A stretch of DNA of 64,000 bases from Capnocytophaga periodontitidis (GTDB taxonomy: Bacteria; Bacteroidota; Bacteroidia; Flavobacteriales; Flavobacteriaceae): contig NZ_JAEFDB010000009.1 in NCBI RefSeq assembly GCF_016126015.1, positions 1 to 64,000 on the forward strand, given 5' to 3'. The position numbers were made by a program, and so were the translations under genes. This document shows positions 8,204 through 15,220 of the stretch, piece by piece; the stretch's first letter is position 1, and every line of letters starts with the position of its first letter. Below the pieces are notes generated by a model that had not been told where the DNA came from, made no database searches, and saw nothing but the letters and a program-made list of their open reading frames with translations.

Positions 8204-8917
8204 CTAGAAAGGTTCTCCGATGATACGGGTTTTATACTCGCCTTTTACTATTTGCCAACACACTTCGTAAACATAGGCACCATCACCATTGTGTGCAATG
8301 ATATAAAGGATATCGTCTTCCTTATCATAATATACCGTATTATTATACGGATATACCCATACTTCGTACAAATCATCATAGGCACTTTTAGGGATAGATA
8401 CGTTTTTGCCGTTGATAGTTACAATGATACTCTTGTAGTGGTTTTCAGGTATAAAGTCCGCACCTTGAGCTCTCTTACCATCAATGATTAACTCCTCATA
8501 ACCTCCCTGGTCTTTCTTAGTAATCTTGTGTTTAGTTTTATCAAATAGCTGTCTAGTAAGAGTAACGCTAATGCCCTTTTCAGCAATGGTGATACTATTC
8601 TCAGTTTCTTTCTTTTTACCTTTGCCAATAGAAGGAAATTCGTATATCTTCTTCAGGCGACTTTTATGCACATAGCCTTTATCTACAGCAATCCAATTAA
8701 AAAATATCTCTTCACCAGTTTCATCATCTGTAGTATCAAATAAAGTATATACAAGCGTGTTGTTAGGCAAAGTGCCTACAATTTTGCTTTTTACGTTTTC
8801 TTTAGCGCGAATGTTTACATAGCCGTCTTTGTCTTTTACTACCGCATAATCTCCAAAAGGACCTTGTGCAAAGGCGTTGGTCGTAAGGACGAAGAATAAA
8901 ATAAGTAAGTGTTTCAT
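8204..8917 (-). CDS. Secreted SH3-domain protein, copy 1
   Basis: I chose the start MKHLLILFF, shared by all five copies; an upstream in-frame ATG lies in the conserved spacer. The signal peptide ends at AFA-QG. Residues about 25-85 form a bacterial SH3_3 domain (YAVVKDKDGYVNIRAKENVKSKIVGTLP, later KGYVHKSRLK). The C-terminal domain is unnamed: it has a KHKITKK loop, HYKSIIVTINGKNVSIPKSAYDDLYEVWVY and a final CWQIVKGEYKTRIIGEPF. Bacterial SH3 domains bind peptidoglycan or peptides in the periplasm; the C-terminal role is unknown. It is the last array member before the permease. Its SH3 part carries an insertion (DTTDDETGEEIF) absent from other copies. Confidence 0.85.
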   Translation of the reverse strand: MKHLLILFFVLTTNAFAQGPFGDYAVVKDKDGYVNIRAKENVKSKIVGTLPNNTLVYTLFDTTDDETGEEIFFNWIAVDKGYVHKSRLKKIYEFPSIGKGKKKETENSITIAEKGISVTLTRQLFDKTKHKITKKDQGGYEELIIDGKRAQGADFIPENHYKSIIVTINGKNVSIPKSAYDDLYEVWVYPYNNTVYYDKEDDILYIIAHNGDGAYVYEVCWQIVKGEYKTRIIGEPF

Positions 8918-8938
8918 ATTCAATAGATAATTTATAAT

Positions 8939-9083
8939 GAGTTTTTTTATCAAGTTATTTGTTACTTTCTATACTTATATAAGTATCGTTTGAAAGTTTT
9001 TTAATAGATTTCAGATGTACTCTCTACCCAATTTAAAATGCTAATAGTAAATGTTGGCAATCCTACTTCTTTTTTAAAGTGGT
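8939..9083 (-). pseudogene. KilA-N remnant 2, two-ended deletion
   Basis: On the minus strand this runs from the palindrome arm of a KilA-N gene (ACCACTTTAAAAAAGAAG) through a piece matching GLPTFTIS-NWVEST of KilA-N A, then jumps to the extreme C-terminal tail (ATCTGAAATC onward, KSIKKLSNDTYIS). The N-terminus is missing: its break lies at ACCACTTTAA, a 10-base sequence found both in the KilA-N A palindrome arm and at the SH3 stop codon. The internal junction AGTACATCTGAAATC is the same as in remnant 1. Confidence 0.8.
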
Positions 9084-9769
9084 TCTCCCACTATACGGGT
9101 TTTATACTCACCTTTTACTATTTGCCAACACACTTTATAAGCATTGGCACCATCACCATTGTATGCAATGATATAAAGGATATCGTCTTCCTTATCATAA
9201 TAAGCAAAATTATTATCCGTATAAAGCCCTATCTCATACAAATCATCATAAGCACTTTTAGGGATAGGTACGTTTTTGCCATTGATAGTTACAGTAATAT
9301 TCTTGTAATGGTCTTGAGGTAGTGAATCGTCTCCTCCATATATTTCTTTACCATCAATGATTAATTGATCATAACCTCCCAGGTCTTTCTTAGTAATCTT
9401 GTGCTTGGTTTTATCAAATGGCTGTTTGATAAGGGTTACGCTGATGCCTTTACCAGTAATGGTGATACTATTACCCTGCTCTTTAGCCCTGCCAATAGAT
9501 GGAAAGTCTTGTACCTTCTTTAGGCGACTTTTATGTACATAGCCTTTATCTACAGCAATCCAATTAGGAGGAGTAGGTTCATCTTCCCAAAAATAAACAT
9601 TCATAAGGGTATTAGCAGGTAGCGTACCTACAATTTTGCTTTTTACATTTTCTTTGGCGCGAATGTTTACATAGCCGTCTTTATCTTTTACTACGGCATA
9701 ATCTCCAAAAGGACCTTGGGCAAAGGCGTTGGTCGTGAGGAGGAAGAATAAAATAAGTAAGTGTTTCAT
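9074..9769 (-). CDS. Secreted SH3-domain protein, copy 2
   Basis: 231 residues from MKHLLILFF, with the same signal peptide, SH3_3 domain and C-terminal domain as copy 1. Differences cluster in the second half of the SH3 domain (TLPANTLMNVYFWEDEPTPPNW) and in the loop before HYKN (EIYGGDDSLPQ). Its last residues EPL and stop codon are the sequence shared with the KilA-N palindrome arm, so the 3' end of this gene is fused to KilA-N remnant 2. One to two residues upstream (MN) are possible as start but not conserved. Confidence 0.85.
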   Translation of the reverse strand: MKHLLILFFLLTTNAFAQGPFGDYAVVKDKDGYVNIRAKENVKSKIVGTLPANTLMNVYFWEDEPTPPNWIAVDKGYVHKSRLKKVQDFPSIGRAKEQGNSITITGKGISVTLIKQPFDKTKHKITKKDLGGYDQLIIDGKEIYGGDDSLPQDHYKNITVTINGKNVPIPKSAYDDLYEIGLYTDNNFAYYDKEDDILYIIAYNGDGANAYKVCWQIVKGEYKTRIVGEPL

Positions 9770-9784
9770 ATTCAATTGATAATG

Positions 9785-10022
9785 AGTTTTTTTATCAAGT
9801 TATTTGTTGCTTTCTATACTTATATAAGTATCGTTTGAAAGTTTTTTAATAGATTTCAGATGTACTTCTATTTCTTATCCAGTTTTTTATTATATCAGCA
9901 GCTCTTGCTTCATCATTTTTACTTTTAGCCATATCTGTTAATGAAATATAGTCCTGATTGTCTATTGTAGCTAAAGATATTTCAACATCTTGTACTTTAA
10001 GTTTATTATTTGTTGGTGTCAT
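9785..10022 (-). pseudogene. KilA-N remnant 1, internally deleted
   Basis: The first 54 residues are the same as KilA-N A (MTPTNNKLKVQDVEISL through WIRNRST). The gene then jumps to the 3' tail in another frame, giving SEIY and a stop at 9846-9848, so a 58-residue product is possible. The rest of the tail (to about 9785) is present but out of frame. About 0.65 kb, including the palindrome and most of the KilA-N core, is missing. Whether the short product still acts is unknown. Confidence 0.85.
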
Positions 10023-10048
10023 ATATTTGGTAATTTTTAGTTACATCA

Positions 10049-10747
10049 TTAAAGTGGTAGTCCTATAATACGGGTTTTATACTCTCCTTTTACTATTTGC
10101 CAGCACACTTCGTAAGCAAGATACCCATCGCCATTGTGTGCAATGATATAAAGTACATCATCTTCCTTATCATAATACGCAAAATTGTTAGTGTCCCAAA
10201 TGCCAATCTCATACAAATCATCATAGGCACTTTTAGGGATAGGTACGTTTTTGCCGTTGATAGTTACAGTAATACTCTTGTAATGGTCTTTAGGTAGGAA
10301 CTCATCATTATCTCGTCCATATATTTTCTTTCCATCAATGATATATTCACTATACTCTTTGTGTTTTTTCTTGGTAATCTTGTGTTTAGTTTTATCAAAT
10401 GGCTGTTTGGTAAGGGTTACGCTAATGCCTTTACCAGCAATGGTGATACTATTGCCTTGCTCTTTACCTTTGCCAATAGAAGGAAATTCGCTTATCATCT
10501 TTAGGCGACTTTTATGTACATAACCACTATCTATATGTACCCAATTAGAAGGATTAAATTCCTCATCAAGAAATTCATATACAAGTGTGTTGTTAGGCAA
10601 TGTACCTACAATTTTGCTTTTTACGTTTTCTTTGGCGCGAATGTTTACATAACCGTCTTTGTCCTTTACTACGGCATAATCTCCAAAAGGACCTTGCGCA
10701 AAGGCGTTGGTCGTAAGGAGAAAGAATAAAATAAGTAAGTGTTTCAT
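10049..10747 (-). CDS. Secreted SH3-domain protein, copy 3
   Basis: 232 residues. Signal peptide MKHLLILFFLLTTNAFA, SH3_3 domain with YEFLDEEFNPSNWVHIDSGYVH, and the shared C-terminal domain (GRDNDEFLPKDHYKS, then YEIGIWDTNNFAYYDKEDDVLYIIAHNGDGYLAYEVCWQ). The ending is IIGLPL instead of IIGEPL. The conserved CWQIVKGEY motif holds the only cysteine of the mature protein. It lies 24 bases downstream of KilA-N A on the same strand, so it is probably co-transcribed with it. Confidence 0.85.
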   Translation of the reverse strand: MKHLLILFFLLTTNAFAQGPFGDYAVVKDKDGYVNIRAKENVKSKIVGTLPNNTLVYEFLDEEFNPSNWVHIDSGYVHKSRLKMISEFPSIGKGKEQGNSITIAGKGISVTLTKQPFDKTKHKITKKKHKEYSEYIIDGKKIYGRDNDEFLPKDHYKSITVTINGKNVPIPKSAYDDLYEIGIWDTNNFAYYDKEDDVLYIIAHNGDGYLAYEVCWQIVKGEYKTRIIGLPL

Positions 10748-10771
10748 ATTTAATAGATAATTGATAATGAG

Positions 10772-11662
10772 CTATTTGTTAAGTTGTTTATTGCTTTCCA
10801 TACTTATATAAGTATCGTTTGAAAGTTTTTTAATAGATTTCAGATAATCTACTTTGTCTAAAACAGCACGTTGTTCTTTGATGGTTTCTACTAAAATTTT
10901 AAAACGTTCTTCTTTGGTAATATTGTGTTTAATCAGAGAAGCATTAAGACTCTCTATATTGCTGAGTATAGCTAATTCATTAATACTGGCGATGTCCCTT
11001 ATATTTTCACCCTTTAATGCTCTTTCAGGATTAGCTGTTTTCCATTGTTTAGCCGTACAGCCAAACATAGCGAGATTTAGCAAATCGGCTTCATCGGCAT
11101 ATACAAAGGCATCTTTTAGGTCAGAAAGAGTAGGAAGTATATAGTTTTTAACAGCATCTGTATGGATATGATAGTTAGCCTTGCTTAAAATCCTTTTCAC
11201 ATTCCATTCCAAATTGTATTGATTGCTCTCTAACTCTTTGAGACGTTGATATTCTTTTATCAGATATAGTTTAAAAACAGGACTTATAGCTGCTCCAAAT
11301 TCAAAAGCAATATCTTTATGGGCATAAGTTCCTCCGTATTTTCCTTTTCGTGATAAAATTCCAATAGCATTTGTACTCTCTACCCAATTTGAAACGCTAA
11401 TAGTAAATGTTGGCAATCCTGCTTCTTTTTTAAAGTGGTCGAATTCGACCACTTTAAAATTAGGGTTATAAAGTATTTCCCAAGTACCTAAAAATTCTAA
11501 TGTACTTCTATTTCTTATCCAGTTTTTTATTATATCAGCAGCTCTTGCTTCATCATTTTTACTTTTAGCCATATCTGTTAATGAAATATAGTCCTGATTG
11601 TCTATTGTAGCTAAAGATATTTCAACATCTTGTACTTTAAGTTTATTATTTGTTGGTGTCAT
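10772..11662 (-). CDS. KilA-N domain protein A
   Basis: 296 residues, no signal peptide. Residues about 12-125 are a KilA-N domain, a predicted DNA-binding fold of phage and bacterial regulators: DYISLTDMAK, IIKNWIRNRSTLEFLGTWE, then SNWVESTNAIGILSRKGKYGGTYAHKDIAFEFGAAISPVFKLYLIKEYQRL. The C-terminal half (136-296) is almost identical to KilA-N B and contains YHIHTDAVKNYILPTLS and MFGCTAKQWKTANPERALKGENIRD. The DNA encoding residues 69-78 (FKVVEFDHFK) is a perfect palindrome (11428-11459). Target, partner and function are unknown. There is no prophage context. Confidence 0.9.
   Translation of the reverse strand: MTPTNNKLKVQDVEISLATIDNQDYISLTDMAKSKNDEARAADIIKNWIRNRSTLEFLGTWEILYNPNFKVVEFDHFKKEAGLPTFTISVSNWVESTNAIGILSRKGKYGGTYAHKDIAFEFGAAISPVFKLYLIKEYQRLKELESNQYNLEWNVKRILSKANYHIHTDAVKNYILPTLSDLKDAFVYADEADLLNLAMFGCTAKQWKTANPERALKGENIRDIASINELAILSNIESLNASLIKHNITKEERFKILVETIKEQRAVLDKVDYLKSIKKLSNDTYISMESNKQLNK
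11428..11459. repeat. 32-bp perfect palindrome inside KilA-N A
   Basis: Arm TTTTAA-AGTGGT-CGAA followed by its exact reverse complement, centred on GAATTC between 11443 and 11444. It is in frame: codons on either side of Glu73-Phe74 are complementary pairs (GTC/GAC, GTG/CAC, AAA/TTT, TTT/AAA). In RNA it would form a hairpin of about 14 bp. Confidence 0.97.
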
Positions 11663-11702
11663 ATATTTGGTAATTTTTAGTTACATCATTAAAGTGGTTG
11701 TC

Positions 11703-12398
11703 CTATAGTTGTTCTCCGATGATACGGGTTATGTACTCGCCTTTTACTATTTGCCAGCACACTTGGTAAGCTAAACCAGCTTCGCCATTAACTGCATAAA
11801 TATAAAGTGCTTCAGCTTCCTCATCGTAATATATAAATCTGTTTAAATATCTGTCATATAAAATTCCATGCAAATCATCATAAGCACTTTTAGGGATAGG
11901 TACGTTCTTACCTTTCATAGTTACAGTAATACTTTTGTAATGGTCTTGAGTTAGTGAACCGGATTCTCCATATATTATTTCTTTACCATCAATGATTAAT
12001 TGTTCATAACTTCCCTGGCCTTTCTTAGTAATCTTGTGCTTGGTTTTGTCGAACTTCTGTTTGGTAATGGTTACTTTTACGTCCTTATCATCAAAGACGA
12101 GACTATTGCCTTGCACTTTTCCTTCTATAGCACGAAAGTCAAATATTTTTTTCAAGCGACTTTGATGCACATACCCTTTATCAACTTCAATCCAGTTAGT
12201 AGGGTTAAATTCTTTATCAAAGAAACCATACACAAGTGTATTGTTAGGCAAAGTGCCTACAATTTTGCTTTTTACGTTTTCTTTAGCACGAATGTTTACA
12301 TAGCCGTCTTTATCTTTTACTACGGCATAATCTCCAAGAGGAGTTTGCGCAAAGGCATTGGTCGTAAGGAGGAAAAATAAAATAAGTAAGTGTTTCAT
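11703..12398 (-). CDS. Secreted SH3-domain protein, copy 4
   Basis: 231 residues; the most diverged copy. The signal peptide and SH3 start are shared, but after AFAQ it has TPLGDY in place of GPFGDY. The linker reads RAIEGKVQGNSLVFDDKDVKVTITKQKFDK and the late segment reads HGILYDRYLNRFIYYDEEAEALYIYAVNGEAGLAYQVCWQ. The C-terminus (IIGEQL) is followed by extra bases that repeat an older ending (the plus strand has GTTGTCC before CTATAG), which suggests a small duplication at the stop. It lies between KilA-N B upstream and KilA-N A downstream. Confidence 0.85.
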   Translation of the reverse strand: MKHLLILFFLLTTNAFAQTPLGDYAVVKDKDGYVNIRAKENVKSKIVGTLPNNTLVYGFFDKEFNPTNWIEVDKGYVHQSRLKKIFDFRAIEGKVQGNSLVFDDKDVKVTITKQKFDKTKHKITKKGQGSYEQLIIDGKEIIYGESGSLTQDHYKSITVTMKGKNVPIPKSAYDDLHGILYDRYLNRFIYYDEEAEALYIYAVNGEAGLAYQVCWQIVKGEYITRIIGEQL

Positions 12399-12422
12399 AT
12401 TTAATAGATAATTGATAATGAG

Positions 12423-13304
12423 CTATTTGTTAAGTTGTTTATTGCTTTCCATACTTATATAAGTATCGTTTGAAAGTTTTTTAATAGATTTCAGATAATC
12501 TACTTTGTCTAAAACAGCACGTTGTTCTTTAATGGTTTCTACTAAAATTTTAAAACGTTCTTCTTTAACAACATTGTTTTTAATCAGAGAAGCATTAAGA
12601 CTCTCTATATTGCTGAGTATAGCTAATTCATTAATACTGGCGATGTCCCTTATATTTTCGCCTTTTAATGCTCTTTCAGGATTAGCTGCTTTCCATTGTT
12701 TAGCCGTACAGCCAAACATAGCGAGATTTAGCAAATCGGCTTCATCGGCATATACAAAGGCTTCTTTTAGGTCAGAAAGAGTAGGAAGTATATAGTTTTT
12801 AACAGCATCGGTATGGATATGATAGTTAGCCTTGCTTAAAATCCTTTTCACATTCCATTCCAAATTGTACTGATTGCTCTCTAACTCTTTTAGACGTTGA
12901 TATTCTTTTACTATGTATAGCTGAAAAATAGGGCTAATCCACATAGCAAAATGAAAAGCAATATCTTTATGTGCATAAGTACCTCCATATTTTCCAGCCT
13001 TTGAAACAATACCTATAGCATTAGTCCTCTCAATCCATCGTTTAACCGACATATAGAAGCGATTAACCCCTGCTTCATTTTTAATTCCCCCGAATTCGGG
13101 GGAATTAAAATTAGGATTGCTTAACTCCTCCCAAACACCTAAATACTCAATCGTATTCTTATTGGTAAGCCATTTCTCTATCAAACGACTTCCCTCTTCC
13201 TGATTTATAGTCATATCAGTTAAACTTATATAATCAGCTTCATTAATCACTCTGATATTTATTTCAACATTTTGTACTTTAAGTTTATTATTTGTTGGTG
13301 TCAT
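12423..13304 (-). CDS. KilA-N domain protein B
   Basis: 293 residues. The first 11 residues (MTPTNNKLKVQ) are the same as in A. The DNA-binding half then differs strongly: INEADYISLTDMTINQEEGSRLIEKWLTNKNTIEYLGVWEEL, and MSVKRWIERTNAIGIVSKAGKYGGTYAHKDIAFHFAMWISPIFQLY. From about residue 133 it is nearly identical to A, so the pair shares ends and differs in the head. DNA for residues 66-75 (FNSPEFGGIK) is a second perfect palindrome (13079-13110), at the same alignment position as in A but with other arms. Different heads on one tail suggest different DNA targets with a common partner, which is inference. Confidence 0.9.
   Translation of the reverse strand: MTPTNNKLKVQNVEINIRVINEADYISLTDMTINQEEGSRLIEKWLTNKNTIEYLGVWEELSNPNFNSPEFGGIKNEAGVNRFYMSVKRWIERTNAIGIVSKAGKYGGTYAHKDIAFHFAMWISPIFQLYIVKEYQRLKELESNQYNLEWNVKRILSKANYHIHTDAVKNYILPTLSDLKEAFVYADEADLLNLAMFGCTAKQWKAANPERALKGENIRDIASINELAILSNIESLNASLIKNNVVKEERFKILVETIKEQRAVLDKVDYLKSIKKLSNDTYISMESNKQLNK
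13079..13110. repeat. 32-bp perfect palindrome inside KilA-N B
   Basis: Arm TTTTAA-TTCCCC-CGAA followed by its exact reverse complement, centred on GAATTC between 13094 and 13095. Same length, same centre, same outer six bases and same position as in KilA-N A, but all six middle bases of the arm differ, with matching changes in the other arm. Complementary codon pairs around Glu70-Phe71 are CCC/GGG, TCC/GGA, AAT/ATT and TTT/AAA. Confidence 0.97.
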
Positions 13305-13330
13305 ATATTTGGTAATTTTTAGTTACATCA

Positions 13331-14011
13331 TTAAAGTGGTTCTCCGATGATTCGGGTTTTGTACTCGCCTTTTACTATTTGCCAGCATACTTCGTAAGAA
13401 AAAGCGCCACTACCATTATGGGCAATGATATAGAGGATATCATCTTCCTTATCATAATACGCAAAATTATTATCCGTATAAAGCCCTATCTCATACAAAT
13501 CATCATAGGCACTTTTAGGAATAGGCACGTCTTTGCCATTGATCGTGACCGTGATACTCTTGTAATGGTCTTCAGGCAAGAACTCATCATTATCTAGTCC
13601 ATATATTTTCTTTCCGTCAATGATAAGCTCATTATACTCTTTGTGCCTTTTCTTGGTAATCTTATGTTTGGTTTTGTCAAATGGCTGTTTGGTAAAGGTT
13701 ATGCTAATACCTTTTCCTGCAATAGTAAGGCTATTACCCTGCTCTTTAGCCTTGCCAATAGATGGGAAGTCTTGTACCTTCTTTAGGCGACTTTTATGTA
13801 TATAGCCTTTATCTACAGCAATCCAATTCCAAAAATAAACATTCACAAGGGTATTAGCAGGTAGCGTACCTACAATTTTGCTTTTTACGCTTTCTTTAGC
13901 GCGAATGTTTACATAGCCGTCTTTGTCTTTTACTACGGCATAATCTCCAAAAGGACCTTGTGCAAAGGTGTTGGTCGTAAGGAGGAAGAATAAAATAAGT
14001 AAGTGTTTCAT
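13331..14011 (-). CDS. Secreted SH3-domain protein, copy 5
   Basis: 226 residues; first in the array. Signal peptide MKHLLILFFLLTTNTFA, SH3_3 domain with a shorter middle (NVYFWNWIAVDKGYIH) that lacks the insertion seen in other copies. The C-terminal domain carries GLDNDEFLPEDHYKS and DVPIPKSAYDDLYEIGLYTDNNFAYYDKEDDILYIIAHNG, close to copies 2 and 3, so segments have been exchanged between copies. The ending IIGEPL with stop gives the ACCACTTTAA sequence. The upstream region lacks a convincing promoter. Confidence 0.85.
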   Translation of the reverse strand: MKHLLILFFLLTTNTFAQGPFGDYAVVKDKDGYVNIRAKESVKSKIVGTLPANTLVNVYFWNWIAVDKGYIHKSRLKKVQDFPSIGKAKEQGNSLTIAGKGISITFTKQPFDKTKHKITKKRHKEYNELIIDGKKIYGLDNDEFLPEDHYKSITVTINGKDVPIPKSAYDDLYEIGLYTDNNFAYYDKEDDILYIIAHNGSGAFSYEVCWQIVKGEYKTRIIGEPL

Positions 14012-14022
14012 AAAATTTCTAA

Positions 14023-14097
14023 TTATTCTCTACAATACAAAAATCTACACCACAAAGGAGTATTGTGGTTGTCGGTAATAAGGTCTATTAAATTCAT
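14023..14097 (-). other. Short frame, possible gene fragment (24 aa)
   Basis: MNLIDLITDNHNTPLW and eight more residues, stop at 14023. It lies between SH3-5 and the next gene and contains a 7-bp inverted repeat ACCACAA/TTGTGGT. It may be the N-terminal remnant of a lost gene, or only part of the SH3-5 leader. Confidence 0.25.
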
Positions 14098-14101
14098 ATC
14101 A

Positions 14102-14527
14102 CTAACTTTTTAAAATCTCCCGTAAAGTATTAAAAACTTTCAAAGAAAAATCATTTTCATCAATAGCTTCTGGAAGCACTAAGTAGTAATAATATACCTT
14201 TGAAAAAATACAATAAAAATCATTGTAAAAACTATCATAAGGCTTCTGCTCAAACTCAAAGTATTTTGCCCCACAGTTTAGATTAGTTTCCTTTAGTTCC
14301 AAACAAAAACAACCTTCTCCATTGATAAGAGTGTTATAACCTTTCTCGTCGTGTAGAATAAGCATCTTTTTATTCTTCCAAAAGAAATAACCTCTGTGGT
14401 CATATTCTTCTTGATTGAAATATTCCCATTGATACCCTATATTTTTAGCAAAATCCAACATTTTTTGTACAACTATCTCTATTGGTTTGTCCGAATAAAA
14501 GGGGTAAAACGCTCCTGTAAATTCCAT
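14102..14527 (-). CDS. Hypothetical protein, 141 aa
   Basis: A soluble acidic protein without signal peptide, very rich in Tyr and Phe (YYYYLVLPE near residues 112-120, YFFWKNKKMLILHDEKGYNTLINGEG in the middle). The strand-rich pattern and the small size fit immunity-type proteins of the same accessory region, but no family is recognised. The gene is AT-rich. It is followed on the same strand by the short fragment and SH3-5. Confidence 0.65.
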   Translation of the reverse strand: MEFTGAFYPFYSDKPIEIVVQKMLDFAKNIGYQWEYFNQEEYDHRGYFFWKNKKMLILHDEKGYNTLINGEGCFCLELKETNLNCGAKYFEFEQKPYDSFYNDFYCIFSKVYYYYLVLPEAIDENDFSLKVFNTLREILKS

Positions 14528-14658
14528 AAAACTACCATTTTAAAAATTTATTGAGTTATATTTTATTTGTTATAAATGTTACCTAAAGTAATTTTACATT
14601 AATTATCTGTGTTTTACAATTTAGAAATCACTAATTTCCAAATCTTAGTTTTGCAATT

Positions 14659-14689
14659 CTGAATTGTGCGAACAGTGTTCGCACTTTTT
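14659..14689 (+). repeat. Hairpin repeat, copy 1
   Basis: Perfect 8-bp stem GTGCGAAC (14666-14673) with GTTCGCAC (14677-14684), loop AGT, then five T, preceded by CTGAATT. It abuts the stop of the 14688 gene. A second, degenerate copy lies at 16034-16066. The T run is on the plus strand, where no gene ends, so a terminator role is doubtful. Confidence 0.7.
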
Positions 14690-15113
14690 AAATTGGTACA
14701 ATATCATTATTTATTTTCCAAGGAAAATAACTGTCATAACTTAAAAGATGTAATTCAAAACTGTCTGCTACTATATGATATTTAATTTCTTTATTAACTC
14801 CTTCGGCAGAAAAAATAAATAAGTTTCCAACCCCATTATGATTGTCAAGGAATCTGTTTTTATAGTTCTCATTCATTTCGTCTTGAGATATAAATACTAT
14901 TGGATTTTCTGAGGTTACCTCTAATTCCCACATAATAGGCATATCTATATAACAGATTTTTTTCAATATGATTTCTACTTGTTTGCCCAAAGAAACATCC
15001 ATAGTGCCAAATAGTATTATTTCCTCTTCGTTAAAATCTACCATATAAATATCAAGCCAAAGGAATCTTTTAAGAATTATATTTGCCTCTGTTATCTTGT
15101 CTGTCTTAATCAT
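14688..15113 (-). CDS. Hypothetical protein, 141 aa
   Basis: Soluble, no signal peptide; starts MIKTDKITEANIILKRFLWLDIYMVDF. Alternating hydrophobic segments (EEIILFGTMDVSLG, IMWELEVTSENPIVFIS, KYHIVADSFELHLL) suggest a beta-rich fold. I do not recognise the family. It lies after the SMI1/KNR4 gene on the same strand, with a hairpin repeat directly behind its stop. An immunity-type role is a guess from size and neighbours. Confidence 0.65.
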   Translation of the reverse strand: MIKTDKITEANIILKRFLWLDIYMVDFNEEEIILFGTMDVSLGKQVEIILKKICYIDMPIMWELEVTSENPIVFISQDEMNENYKNRFLDNHNGVGNLFIFSAEGVNKEIKYHIVADSFELHLLSYDSYFPWKINNDIVPI

Positions 15114-15220
15114 TTCTCAAATGTATTGTAATAAACCTGAATTAGGATGCAATTTTTACTTTTCTACTCCTCCTCTGCTGCCCAATCATAAAAACCACTT
15201 TCTCACAATTGGGCTTCATA
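15114..15220. other. Gap with a possible gene tail
   Basis: Between two minus-strand genes. In one minus-strand frame the gap reads ESGFYDWAAEEE and a stop, which looks like the C-terminus of a lost protein; an overlapping frame gives a 25-residue ORF starting MKPNCEK. Neither is supported further. Confidence 0.25.

Larger units (their letters stand above)
8204..14011 (-). repeat. Tandem SH3 / KilA-N gene array
   Basis: Five copies of a secreted SH3-domain gene alternate with four KilA-N units. In transcription order: SH3-5, KilA-N B, SH3-4, KilA-N A, SH3-3, KilA-N remnant 1, SH3-2, KilA-N remnant 2, SH3-1. Spacers are almost identical in all intact units (ACTAAAAATTACC on the coding side before each KilA-N start, ATTTAATAGATAATTG on the plus strand behind each SH3 start), so the repeat unit is SH3 plus KilA-N, about 1.65 kb. 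Confidence 0.9.

Noticed and set aside
8939-10022. The KilA-N remnants as insertion-sequence scars
   Set aside because: They have no terminal inverted repeats or target duplications, and their breaks match short homologies within the array itself.
8204-14011. Reading the SH3/KilA-N array as a prophage because KilA-N occurs in phages
   Set aside because: No integrase, terminase, capsid, tail or lysis gene is present, and the SH3 proteins have Sec signal peptides. The array looks chromosomal.
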